The notes under the pieces were generated by a model. It did not search any database and was not told where the DNA came from. It was given only the letters and a program-made list of their open reading frames with translations. Shown here piece by piece: positions 1 to 7,769 of a stretch of DNA of 64,000 nt; within the stretch, counting starts at the first letter, position 1, and every line of letters starts with the position of its first letter. The stretch comes from Bog-756 sp963776225 (GTDB lineage: Bacteria > Actinomycetota > Acidimicrobiia > Acidimicrobiales > RAAP-2): contig CAVZLL010000004.1 in assembly GCA_963776225.1 (NCBI GenBank), positions 310,001-374,000 of the forward strand. Reading direction: 5' to 3'. The translations under genes were made by a program, and so were the position numbers.

Positions 1-503
1 GCCGCCCATGCCGAGGTGCGCTCGACGGCGAGGCGGAGCGCCTCGGAGCTCGCGGGCAGGCTCTCGCAGACGTCGAGCACCATCTGGATGTCGCCGCCGA
101 TCAGGGCCTGGGTCTCGACGGCCGACTCGGGGGTCATCCGGACCACCGAGCCGTCGTAGACCGAGGTGAAGGTGACCCCGTCGTCGTCGACCACGGGACG
201 CAGCGAGTGGACCTGGTACCCGCCCGAGTCGGTGAGGGTGTGCCCGCTCCACCCGGTGAACCGGTGGAGCCCGCCGAGGGCGGCGACGACTGCGGCGCCC
301 GGACGGAGCAGGAGGTGGTAGGCGTTGGCGAGCACCACCTCGGCTCCGAGCGCCTCGAGGTCCGTGCTGTCGAGGGCCTTGACCGCCCCCTTCGTGCCGA
401 CGGGCATGAAGGCCGGCACCCGGTAGGAGCCCCGCGGGGTGACCACCCGGCCGGTGCGTGCGGTGCCGTCGGTGGCGGTGACCTCCACCACCAGCGGGTT
501 CAT
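1..503 (-). CDS. tgt: tRNA-guanine transglycosylase, N-terminal part (runs off the window)
   Basis: Exchanges guanine for a queuine or preQ1 base at the wobble position of GUN-anticodon tRNAs. The first 167 codons are present; the 3' end lies beyond base 1. The translation starts MNPLVVEVTATDGTARTGRV and then shows the family signature FMPVGTKGAVKALD, followed by ANAYHLLLRPG and a GWSGHTLTDSGGYQV-type stretch. The last contains the conserved Asp-Ser-Gly-Gly substrate loop. The ATG overlaps the queA stop codon as ATGA, so it is translationally coupled to queA, the next enzyme of queuosine synthesis. The family identity is very secure; only the incomplete C-terminus, with its zinc site, is unseen. 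Confidence 0.95.
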   Translation of the reverse strand, partial: MNPLVVEVTATDGTARTGRVVTPRGSYRVPAFMPVGTKGAVKALDSTDLEALGAEVVLANAYHLLLRPGAAVVAALGGLHRFTGWSGHTLTDSGGYQVHSLRPVVDDDGVTFTSVYDGSVVRMTPESAVETQALIGGDIQMVLDVCESLPASSEALRLAVERTSAWA

Positions 504-1597
504 CCCGGTCCCGCTGCGGGGGTTCGGTCCGCCCAGCGAGGGGCCCCCTTGGGACGGGCCCGCCCGACGATCATGGCGTCCCCGAAGGACAGGAAGCGAT
601 AGCCCGCCTGCAGCGCGGTCGCATAGAGGTCCCGCCAGCCCGGCCCACAGAACGACTCGACCATCAGCAGGAGGCTCGAGCGGGGCAGATGGAAGTTGGT
701 GACCAGCACGTCGACCACCCGGAACGGGAACGCCCCGTGGATGTAGAGGTCGGTCCGCCCCGAGAGGACTCCGGTGGCTGCCGCCGACTCGAGGGCTCGT
801 ACCGCGGTGGTGCCGACCGCGACGACCCGCTCGGCCGACCGGCAGGCCGCGACCGTCTCCGGCGGTACCGAGTACCGCTCACTGTGGATGACGTGGCCCT
901 CGGCGGTGGCCGCGGTGACCGGGCGGAAGGTGTCCAGCCCGATCGCCAGGTCCACCCGGGCCAGCCGCGCGCCGGCCGCACGGCACTCGGCGAGCAGGTC
1001 GTCGGTGAAGTGGAGCCCGGCGGTGGGGGCGGCCGCCGAGCGGTCCACGAGCGGGCGGTCGGCTGCGTAGACCGTCTGGTACCGGTCGGGGTCGGACGGT
1101 GGCCGGTGGATGTAGGGCGGAAGCGGCATCGAGCCCGCCCGGTCCACGACATCCGGATCGAGGAGCCGGACCCGCCTCGTCCCACGCCCGACGAGCGGCT
1201 CACCGACCTCGACCACCGCCCGCCGCGACCCGGCAGGAGCGACGAGCCGGGTCCCCGGGCGGAGGCGACGACCCGGGCGGACCAGCGCCTCCCACTCGTC
1301 CCCCTCCGGTCCGTCGGCTCCCGCTGCCCCGCTGTCCACGAGCGGCTCGACCAACAGGACCTCGGCCCGGCCACCGCCCGGCCTGGCCAGGGCGAGGCGG
1401 GCGGCCAGCACCCTCGTCTCGTTGACCACCAGCAGGTCACCGGGGCGGAGCAGACCGGGAAGGTCCCCCATGGTGGCGTGCCGACTCCCCGGAGCCCCGT
1501 TCACCCCGGGACCGACGAGCAGCCGCGCCGCCGAGCGCGGCTCGACCGGCTCCTGGGCGATGGCCGACTCGGGGAGCCCGTACTCGTAGGCGTCCAT
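500..1597 (-). CDS. queA: S-adenosylmethionine:tRNA ribosyltransferase-isomerase
   Basis: Transfers and isomerises the ribosyl group of AdoMet onto preQ1-modified tRNA to give epoxyqueuosine. The 365-residue product begins MDAYEYGLPESAIAQEPVEP, the usual QueA N-terminus, and contains the hallmark AAPTAGLHFTDDLL and a C-terminal SSLLLMVESFCG motif. Length matches the family (about 340-370). An upstream GTG in the same frame would add about 28 residues of atypical sequence, so the ATG at 1597 is preferred. It lies 170 bases downstream of ruvB and overlaps tgt by 4 nt. RuvB-queA-tgt order is common in bacteria. Confidence 0.95.
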   Translation of the reverse strand: MDAYEYGLPESAIAQEPVEPRSAARLLVGPGVNGAPGSRHATMGDLPGLLRPGDLLVVNETRVLAARLALARPGGGRAEVLLVEPLVDSGAAGADGPEGDEWEALVRPGRRLRPGTRLVAPAGSRRAVVEVGEPLVGRGTRRVRLLDPDVVDRAGSMPLPPYIHRPPSDPDRYQTVYAADRPLVDRSAAAPTAGLHFTDDLLAECRAAGARLARVDLAIGLDTFRPVTAATAEGHVIHSERYSVPPETVAACRSAERVVAVGTTAVRALESAAATGVLSGRTDLYIHGAFPFRVVDVLVTNFHLPRSSLLLMVESFCGPGWRDLYATALQAGYRFLSFGDAMIVGRARPKGAPRWADRTPAAGPG

Positions 1598-1767
1598 CGG
1601 TGTCGGTTCGTCCCGTGCCACAGGGTCGACCGTCCGGGCGGGCAGGTGGACCGAGCGGTGGTCGGTGGGCGCGGTCACCGGCCCATCGTGGCACCGTGGC
1701 CTCGGATCGCACCACGGCGCCGGGCCGCGCGGACCTCCGGTGGCGCCGAACAGGCCGGTGGGGCCGT

Positions 1768-2868
1768 TCAGGCGCTCCCGGGTGGCGCGGAGGCCCAGAG
1801 GGAGGGGGCGTCGACCGGGTTCATCCCGAGGTGGGCCCAGGCAGCGGGACCGGGGATCCTGCCGCGGGCGGTCCGCTGGATGAGTCCCTGCTGCAGCAGA
1901 TACGGCTCGTAGGCCTCTTCGATGGTGTCCGACTCCTCGCCGATGCACTGGGAGAGGGTGGTGAGCCCCACCGGCCGTCCCCCGAACCGCCGGCACAGCA
2001 CCTCGAGGATGGCGCGGTCGACCTTGTCGAGACCGAGCACGTCGACCCCGAACACGTCCAGCCCGGCGACGGCCGCCTCCGCGGTGATCGCCCCCTCCGC
2101 CCGGACCTCGACGAAGTCGCGCACCCTGCGGAGCAGCCGGTTGGCGACGCGGGGGGTGCCCCGGGACCGCTCGGCGATCCGACGGGCCCCCCCGCCATCG
2201 ATGGGCACCCGCAGCAGACCCGCCGAACGCTGCACGATCGCCTCGAGCTCGTCGACGTCGTAGAGGTCGAGGCGCCCGACGAACCCGAACCGGTCGCGCA
2301 GCGGCCCGGCCACCAGCCCGGTCCGGGTGGTGGCACCGATCAGGGTGAACCGGGGCAGGTCGAGCCGGATGCTGCGGGCGGTCGGGCCCTTGCCGATGAG
2401 GATGTCGAGCTTGAAGTCCTCCATGGCCGGGTAGAGGATCTCCTCGACCGAGCGGTGCAGGCGGTGGATCTCGTCGATGAAGAGGACGTCCCCCTCCTGG
2501 AGGTCGGTGAGCAGCGCGGCCAGGTCGCCGGCGCGGACCAGCACCGGGCCCGAGGTCACCCGCAGCCCCACCCCCATCTCACCGGCGACGATGCCGGCCA
2601 ATGACGTCTTGCCCAGGCCCGGGGGCCCGGCGAAGAGCAGGTGGTCGACGGGCTGCTCGCGCCGGAGCGCCGCTTCGACCACGATCCGGAGGTGCTCGGT
2701 GAGCTGTCCCTGGCCGACGAACTCGTCGAGGGTGCGCGGACGGAGCCCGACCTCCTCGGCTTCTTCGACCGCTCCCGCCGTCGGGTCGACCGGGCGCCGC
2801 GGATCGGCGGCCAGCAGCGCTCCCCCGCTCGCCGGAGCCAGGACCTCCCGACGGGCCTCGGCGGTCAT
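1768..2868 (-). CDS. ruvB: Holliday junction branch migration ATPase RuvB
   Basis: Hexameric AAA+ motor that drives branch migration of Holliday junctions with RuvA. The 366-residue protein has the RuvB lead-in LRPRTLDEFVGQ, Walker A GPPGLGKTS, Walker B FIDEIHRL, the GATTRTGLV sensor and the winged-helix C-terminus with the GLTTLSQCIGEESDTIEE stretch. A short proline-rich C-terminal tail follows HLGMNP. The ATG overlaps the ruvA stop codon as ATGA, which fixes this start. It is the third gene of ruvC-ruvA-ruvB. Confidence 0.97.
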   Translation of the reverse strand: MTAEARREVLAPASGGALLAADPRRPVDPTAGAVEEAEEVGLRPRTLDEFVGQGQLTEHLRIVVEAALRREQPVDHLLFAGPPGLGKTSLAGIVAGEMGVGLRVTSGPVLVRAGDLAALLTDLQEGDVLFIDEIHRLHRSVEEILYPAMEDFKLDILIGKGPTARSIRLDLPRFTLIGATTRTGLVAGPLRDRFGFVGRLDLYDVDELEAIVQRSAGLLRVPIDGGGARRIAERSRGTPRVANRLLRRVRDFVEVRAEGAITAEAAVAGLDVFGVDVLGLDKVDRAILEVLCRRFGGRPVGLTTLSQCIGEESDTIEEAYEPYLLQQGLIQRTARGRIPGPAAWAHLGMNPVDAPSLWASAPPGSA

Positions 2869-3458
2869 CGTTGGTGGGCGAGCTCGCGCAGCGCGGCACG
2901 GACCACGTCCTCGACCGGTTGGTCGCCGTCGACGCCGTCGAGCACCCCGGTGATCTCCTCCGGCGCGTAGCCGAGCTCGACCAGTGCGGCACGTGCCTCG
3001 CCGCGGGGCGTGCCCGGCCGGCTCGCTCCGGTTGCGTCCCCGCCGAGCTCGGGGAGGTCGAGGCGGGCCTTGAGCTCGAGCAGCAGGCGCGCCGCGGTCT
3101 TCTTCCCCACCCCGGGTACCAGGCAGAGGGTGTCCACGTCGTCCTCGAGGACCGCCGTGGAGAGCGCGGCCGGCGAGAGCGAGGAGAGGATGGACAGTGC
3201 GAGTGCGGGACCGACACCGTGCGCGCCGAGCAGCGCTTCGAAGCACCGTCGCTCGTCGGCGTGGGCGAACCCGTAGAGCACGATCGCGTCCTCGCGTACG
3301 TGGGTGTGCACATGGAGGAAGACCTCGCTGCCCGCACCGCCGAGGGAGGCCAGCACCGAGGTCGGGACCGAGGCGCGGTAGCCCACTCCCTGCACCTCGA
3401 CGATGACCTCTCCGGCGGTCGGGCGCTCGAGCAGCGTTCCGCGCAGGGAGCCGATCAC
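2865..3458 (-). CDS. ruvA: Holliday junction DNA-binding protein RuvA
   Basis: Tetrameric junction-binding partner that loads RuvB. The 197-residue product starts VIGSLRGTLLER and has the OB-fold domain I (about 1-62, ending in VHTHVREDAIVLYGF), helix-hairpin-helix motifs in domain II (GVGPALALSILS and LVPGVGKKTAARLLLELK) and the C-terminal domain III (AALVELGYAPEEI). The start is a GTG that overlaps the ruvC stop as GTGA. No in-frame ATG fits the family N-terminus. Confidence 0.96.
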   Translation of the reverse strand: MIGSLRGTLLERPTAGEVIVEVQGVGYRASVPTSVLASLGGAGSEVFLHVHTHVREDAIVLYGFAHADERRCFEALLGAHGVGPALALSILSSLSPAALSTAVLEDDVDTLCLVPGVGKKTAARLLLELKARLDLPELGGDATGASRPGTPRGEARAALVELGYAPEEITGVLDGVDGDQPVEDVVRAALRELAHQR

Positions 3459-3964
3459 ACCCCACCCCCGGTCGACGCGGCCACCGCCCTGCGGAGCGGT
3501 TGCCCGGTGAGGTGGCAGGCGGCCAGCGCGAGGGCGTCGGCCACGTCGGGCGGCCGTGGCGGCTCGGGCAGGCCCAGCACGGAGGCGACCATGCGCTGCA
3601 CCTGCTCCTTGGTCGCGCCGCCGAACCCCACCAGCGCCTGTTTGACCTCGTTGGCCGTGTACTGGGCGACCTCGCAGCCCGATGCGGCGGCGGCGGCGAG
3701 GGCGACGCCGGCGGCCTGTCCGGTCGCCATGGCGGTGCGCGCGTTCATCTGGAAGAAGACCCGCTCGACCACGACGGCCCCCGGTGAGAATTCGTCCACC
3801 AGGGAGCGGAGCTCCTCGGAGAGGGTGTGCAGACGATCCGGAAGCGGCATGTCGGGCGGGGTGGTGACGACCCCTCCGGCGACCGCGGCCAGGCCGTCCC
3901 CACGGCGGGTGACCACGCCGTACCCGCAGCGCGACAGTCCGGGGTCGATCCCGAGGACGAACAC
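3455..3964 (-). CDS. ruvC: Holliday junction resolvase RuvC
   Basis: Dimeric endonuclease that cuts Holliday junctions. The 169-residue product starts VFVLGIDPGLSRCGYG, giving the first catalytic Asp of the RNase H fold. It also carries the central Glu in VVVERVFFQ and the C-terminal acidic pair region PPDVADALALAACH. The in-frame GTG at 3964 puts the catalytic Asp at position 7, as in known RuvC proteins; no ATG is available. A poor ribosome site precedes it. The gene lies 92 bases downstream of yebC and opens the ruvCAB unit. Confidence 0.94.
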   Translation of the reverse strand: MFVLGIDPGLSRCGYGVVTRRGDGLAAVAGGVVTTPPDMPLPDRLHTLSEELRSLVDEFSPGAVVVERVFFQMNARTAMATGQAAGVALAAAAASGCEVAQYTANEVKQALVGFGGATKEQVQRMVASVLGLPEPPRPPDVADALALAACHLTGQPLRRAVAASTGGGV

Positions 3965-4056
3965 GCGTTCGATGGTAGCCGCACTCGCCGGCAGGTGGGG
4001 TGATCCCCCGAGGCTGCACCCAACGGCCGGTCGGCTGCGTTCGGCGACCGATCGGG

Positions 4057-4806
4057 TCAGCCCGCGTAGGCCGCCATGATCTCGTCGGGGATGTCGAAGT
4101 TGGCGTAGACGTTCTGCACGTCGTCGTGGTCCTCGAGCGCTTCGACGAGCCGGAGCACCTGCTTCGCCTCGGAGTCCGATGCGACCTCCACCGTCGAGGT
4201 CGGGACCAGGGTGAGCTCCGAGGCTCCCGGTTCGAGACCCGCGCCCTCCAGTGCCGTGCGCACCGCCGCCAGGTCCGAGGGTGCGCTGGTCACCAGCCAC
4301 CGCTCGTCCTCGTCGGCCAGGTCCTCGGCACCGGACTCCATGGCCACCTCGAGGACCCGCTCCTCGTCGAAGCTGCGGGGAACCGCGATGACGCCCTTGC
4401 GCTCGAACTGCCAGCTGACTGCACCCGGCTCGGCCATGGTGCCGCCGTTGCGGTTGAAGAGGTTGCGGATCTCCGCACCGGTCCGGTTCCGGTTGTCCGA
4501 AAGGCATTCCACGATCACGGCCACCCCGTCCGGTGCATAGCCCTCGTAGGAGATCGACTCGTAGCGGACACCCTCGAGCTCGCCCGATCCCCTCTTGATC
4601 GCGCGCTCGATGGTGTCGATGGGCACCGACGCGTCGCGGGCCTTGGCGTACATGGTCCTGAGTCCGGCGTTGGCGGTCATGTCGCTTCCGCCCTCCCGGG
4701 CCGCGACCTCGATCTGACGGATCAGCTTGGCGAACACCTTGGCCCGGGCCGCGTCCTGCGCTCCCTTCCGGTACTTGGTGGTCGCCCACTTCGAATGTCC
4801 CGACAT
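4057..4806 (-). CDS. yebC: YebC/PmpR-family DNA-binding or translation-associated regulator
   Basis: The 249-residue protein begins MSGHSKWATTKYRKGAQDAA, the universal YebC N-terminus, and continues with IERAIKRGSGE and the YEGYAPDGVAV stretch. Members bind DNA and regulate transcription; some have been linked to ribosomes translating proline-rich stretches. Length is typical. It sits 3 bases downstream of pdxT and directly upstream of ruvC, the arrangement usual in actinobacteria. The ATG is unambiguous. Confidence 0.95.
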   Translation of the reverse strand: MSGHSKWATTKYRKGAQDAARAKVFAKLIRQIEVAAREGGSDMTANAGLRTMYAKARDASVPIDTIERAIKRGSGELEGVRYESISYEGYAPDGVAVIVECLSDNRNRTGAEIRNLFNRNGGTMAEPGAVSWQFERKGVIAVPRSFDEERVLEVAMESGAEDLADEDERWLVTSAPSDLAAVRTALEGAGLEPGASELTLVPTSTVEVASDSEAKQVLRLVEALEDHDDVQNVYANFDIPDEIMAAYAG

Positions 4807-4809
4807 TTC

Positions 4810-5436
4810 CTAGCGTCTCTCCTCTTTGCTCATCTCCACGAACAGCCGGTGCAGGCGACGGTCCCCGGTCAGCTCCGGGTGGAAGGCGGCCACGAGCACG
4901 GAGCCCTGCCGGCAGACCACCGCCGAGCCCGGCGCTCCCCCACCACCGGCTCCCCCGGTGCTCCCCGCACCGGGAAGCGTAGCCAGCACCTCGACCCGCG
5001 GCCCCCACGCCTCGACCACCGGGGCGCGGATGAACACGGCGGGCAGCGGCTCCTCCCCCAGTCCGGCAACGGCCACCGCTGTCTCGAAGGACGCCGCCTG
5101 ACGGCCGTAGCCGTTCCGCCGGATGGTGAGGTCGATGACCCCGAACTGCCGTTGGTCGGGGCGCCCGTCGAGCACCCGGCCCGCCAGCAGGATCATCCCG
5201 GCGCACGTGCCGAACACGGGCAGCCCGCCGGAGAGGACGTCTCCCAGAGGGTCGAACAGGCCCGACGTGCCCAGGAGAAGGGAGAGGGTGGTCGACTCCC
5301 CGCCCGGAATGACCAGTCCCGAAAGTCCCTCGAGCTCGTCGGGCCGGCGCACCCCCCGCACCGCCTCACCGAGCTCGGCGAACGCGGCCGCGTGCTCGCG
5401 CACGTCACCCTGGAGGGCGAGCACCCCGATGGTCAT
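4810..5436 (-). CDS. pdxT: Pyridoxal 5'-phosphate synthase glutaminase subunit
   Basis: Class I-type glutaminase that hydrolyses glutamine and feeds ammonia to PdxS for de novo pyridoxal phosphate synthesis. The 208-residue protein starts MTIGVLALQGDVREH and has IPGGESTTL, the nucleophile in FGTCAGMILLA and the catalytic histidine in FHPELT. A glycine-rich insertion (GAGSTGGAGGGGAPG) of about 15 residues before the last strands is unusual but sits in a surface loop of the family. It follows pdxS by 36 bases. Confidence 0.95.
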   Translation of the reverse strand: MTIGVLALQGDVREHAAAFAELGEAVRGVRRPDELEGLSGLVIPGGESTTLSLLLGTSGLFDPLGDVLSGGLPVFGTCAGMILLAGRVLDGRPDQRQFGVIDLTIRRNGYGRQAASFETAVAVAGLGEEPLPAVFIRAPVVEAWGPRVEVLATLPGAGSTGGAGGGGAPGSAVVCRQGSVLVAAFHPELTGDRRLHRLFVEMSKEERR

Positions 5437-5472
5437 CGGCCCGTGGACCGGTGGAACAGCGCGGTGCCCCGA

Positions 5473-6372
5473 TCACCAGCCACGATCGGCCAGGCGCACG
5501 CCGAGCGTGCCGATCTCCTGGCCGGCCATGGCCGCGCCCAGGCCGGTGGAGACCTTGGCCACCAGCTCGGCGTCGGCGAAGTGGGCCGTGGCCTCCACCA
5601 CCGCACTCGCCATGCGCGAGGGGTCGGTGCTCTTGAAGATCCCCGAGCCCACGAACACCGCCTCCGCCCCGAGCTGCATGACCAGTGACGCGTCGGCCGG
5701 GGTGGCGATCCCGCCAGCGCAGAAGAGCGGCACGGGCAGGCGCCCGGTGGACGCGATCTCCTGGACCAGTCCGATCGGGGCGGCCAGCTCCTTTGCCCAG
5801 GCGTAGAGCTCGGCCGAGTCCGCCTCGGTCACCTTGCGGAGGTCGCCGAGGATCGACCGGAGGTGGCGGACCGCCTCGACGATGTTCCCGGTCCCGGCCT
5901 CGCCTTTGGAGCGGATCATCGCCGCGCCCTCCGAGATGCGCCGGAGGGCCTCGCCGAGCGTGGTCGCGCCGCAGACGAAGGGGACCTCGAACGCCCACTT
6001 GTCGATGTGGTGGGCCTCGTCGGCCGGGGTGAGCACCTCGCTCTCGTCGATGAAGTCGACCCCGAGCGCGGACAGGACCTGGGCCTCGGCGAAGTGCCCG
6101 ATGCGGGCCTTGGCCATCACCGGGATGGTGACCGCGGCGATGATGCCCTCGATGAGGGCGGGGTCACTCATCCGGGCGACCCCGCCGTCCCGCCGGATGT
6201 CCGCCGGGACCCGTTCGAGCGCCATGACCGCCACGGCGCCGGCATCCTCGGCCACCTTGGCCTGCTCGGCGTCGACCACGTCCATGATCACCCCGCCGCG
6301 CAGCATCTCCGCCAGGCCGCGCTTCACGGTGACGGTACCGGTCGGTCGGTCGGGGCTCGGTGCGGCGGTCAT
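5473..6372 (-). CDS. pdxS: Pyridoxal 5'-phosphate synthase subunit PdxS
   Basis: TIM-barrel synthase that makes PLP from ribose 5-phosphate, glyceraldehyde 3-phosphate and PdxT-derived ammonia. The 299-residue protein has the GGVIMDVVDAEQA and MALERVPADIRRDGGVARM motifs, MAKARIGHFAEAQ, the lysine-containing AAMIRSKGEAGTG loop and the C-terminal region ending in the variable tail. It begins a pdxS-pdxT-yebC run. The upstream gap of 117 bases holds no gene. Confidence 0.97.
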   Translation of the reverse strand: MTAAPSPDRPTGTVTVKRGLAEMLRGGVIMDVVDAEQAKVAEDAGAVAVMALERVPADIRRDGGVARMSDPALIEGIIAAVTIPVMAKARIGHFAEAQVLSALGVDFIDESEVLTPADEAHHIDKWAFEVPFVCGATTLGEALRRISEGAAMIRSKGEAGTGNIVEAVRHLRSILGDLRKVTEADSAELYAWAKELAAPIGLVQEIASTGRLPVPLFCAGGIATPADASLVMQLGAEAVFVGSGIFKSTDPSRMASAVVEATAHFADAELVAKVSTGLGAAMAGQEIGTLGVRLADRGW

Positions 6373-6489
6373 CTCCTCATTCTACCTGCGGCGTTCCGCC
6401 CGCCCCACAGCCGCGACCGTGGTCACCCGATCGGGTGCCACGGTCGCGAGCCGGCGCCTGTCTGCACCCCGCGGGACGGGACCGCCGCC

Positions 6490-7071
6490 TCAGGACTGGA
6501 GGACTGCCTCGGCCTCGATCTCGATGTCGACCTTCTTGCCGACCACCAACCCGCCGGCCTCCATGACCGCTCCGAACGCGACACCGAAGTCCTCGCGGTC
6601 GATCGTGGTCCTCGCGCTGAACCCGACCCGGTGGTTGCCGTAGGGGTCCTTCACGACTCCCTCGAGCTCGACGTCGAGCGTCACCGGCCTCGTGGTACCC
6701 CGGATGGTCAGGTCTCCGTCGACCTTCCAGTCGGTCGCGTCCACCGGGTGGATCTTCGTGCTCACGAAGGTCCAGGTCGGGTGGTTGGCCACGTCGAAGA
6801 AATCGTTGGTCCGCAGGTGGTTGTCACGGTTCTCGTCACGGGTGTCCACGCTGTCGGCCTCGATGGTGACCGAGACCTTCGAGTCGACCGGATCCTCGGC
6901 GAGTTCGAGCGTGCCCTCGAACCGGTTGAATCCGCCGCGCACCTTGGACACGGCCATGTGGCGTACCGCAAAGCCGAGACGGGTGTGGGTCGGATCGAGC
7001 GCATAGGTCCCCACCGCCGGGTATTCGGCGCCGTTGACCGTCCTGCTGGTGACCTGGGCTGTGTCTGTCAT
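6490..7071 (-). CDS. YceI-family lipocalin-like protein
   Basis: A 193-residue YceI-domain protein: an extended beta-barrel of the family that binds isoprenoid-like lipids in characterised members. Visible motifs are YALDPTHTRLGFAVRH at the start, then LAEDPVDSKVSVTIEADSVDT, FFDVANHPTWTF and FGVAFGAVMEAGGLVVGKKV. There is no signal peptide, so it is probably cytoplasmic. The ATG at 7071 is chosen because an AAGGAG lies about 7 nt before it; an upstream in-frame ATG at 7101 would swallow that site. It is transcribed divergently from the marR gene at 7199 from a strong-looking promoter, so the regulator probably controls it. Confidence 0.88.
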   Translation of the reverse strand: MTDTAQVTSRTVNGAEYPAVGTYALDPTHTRLGFAVRHMAVSKVRGGFNRFEGTLELAEDPVDSKVSVTIEADSVDTRDENRDNHLRTNDFFDVANHPTWTFVSTKIHPVDATDWKVDGDLTIRGTTRPVTLDVELEGVVKDPYGNHRVGFSARTTIDREDFGVAFGAVMEAGGLVVGKKVDIEIEAEAVLQS

Positions 7072-7125
7072 GTCTGCTCCTTCTGGGTCCTCTGGGGCCA
7101 CGGTCCGGCTCGTTCAGCCCTTCCG

Positions 7126-7168
7126 TGCTTGCACAAGCAAGTATACCCCGAGATATTTGCAGTCGCAA
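7126..7168. promoter_or_regulatory. yceI promoter with two MarR-type palindromes
   Basis: On the minus strand TTGCGA (7163-7168) and TATACT (7140-7145) are separated by exactly 17 bases, a near-consensus housekeeping promoter pointing to yceI. Two palindromes overlap or flank it: TGCTTG-CA-CAAGCA at 7126-7139 and TTGC-AGTC-GCAA at 7157-7168. Both share the TTGC/GCAA half-site. The first covers the region just past the -10, the second the -35, as expected for MarR repression. A weaker plus-strand promoter (TTGCAC at 7130, TATTTG at 7154, 18-base spacer) could drive marR. The binding role is inferred. Confidence 0.7.
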
Positions 7169-7198
7169 GTACCTTCGGATCCCTGTAGGCTGCAGCCC

Positions 7199-7729
7199 AT
7201 GGGAACGAGCACGGACCAGAGGGATCCGGCCGACGAGCGGCTGACCACGGTGGGGCTGCTCTTCGAGTCCGCCGCCGGATTGCGCCGCCTCTTCGAGCGC
7301 CGGCTCGAGCCGGACAGCATCGCCTCGAACCAGTCGTTCGACGTGCTCATCCGGTTGGCCCGCACCGAGGGGAACGCGTTGCGGATGAGCGAGCTCGCCG
7401 CCCAGACGTCGCTCTCGCCGAGCGGGCTCACCCGCGCCGTCGACCGCCTCCAGGACCAGGGCCTGGTCACCCGTCGGACCTGCCCCCAGGACAAGCGTGG
7501 GTCGTTCGCCGAGCTCACACCCACCGGCAAGGAGAAGATGGACCGGGCCATCCCCGAGCACCTGGCCCACATCGACCAGCTCCTGACCGAGCTCTTCTCC
7601 CCCGCCGAGGAGGCGCGGCTCTCCTCGCTGCTGCGGCGCCTGCGCGATCACGTCCGCGAGCAGAACGCCGGGGCCGGCTGGGCCTGCGACCCGCCCGACG
7701 ACATCGTCATCTGCCCCAGCGCCGGCTGA
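7199..7729 (+). CDS. MarR-family transcriptional regulator
   Basis: A 176-residue MarR-type winged-helix protein, probably a dimeric repressor of the divergent yceI gene and itself. The DNA-binding region covers about residues 45-110 with LAAQTSLSPSGLTRAVDRL as recognition helix and VTRRTCPQDKRGSFAELT as the wing. The ATG at 7199 is the first in frame after the operator region; longer readings extend through the promoter. The C-terminal tail (WACDPPDDIV) is acidic and of unknown role. The ligand is unknown. Confidence 0.9.
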   Translation: MGTSTDQRDPADERLTTVGLLFESAAGLRRLFERRLEPDSIASNQSFDVLIRLARTEGNALRMSELAAQTSLSPSGLTRAVDRLQDQGLVTRRTCPQDKRGSFAELTPTGKEKMDRAIPEHLAHIDQLLTELFSPAEEARLSSLLRRLRDHVREQNAGAGWACDPPDDIVICPSAG

Positions 7730-7736
7730 GCGAGTC

Positions 7737-7769
7737 AGCCCCGGCCGGGCTCGGCCCGGGCCGGCGGCT
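7737..7769. terminator. GC-rich hairpin between convergent genes
   Basis: Between the marR stop and the M48 protease stop the arms AGCC-CCGGCC and GGCCGG-C-GGCT pair around a GC-rich loop, with one bulged base. No U-tract follows on either strand. The position between two converging genes suggests a bidirectional terminator or RNA 3'-end stabiliser. Confidence 0.5.

Noticed and set aside
207..1912. Long plus-strand frames opposite queA
   Set aside because: High-GC third-position bias makes long antisense frames; the composition (Arg/Pro/Gly-rich) and the clear queA/tgt on the minus strand rule them out.
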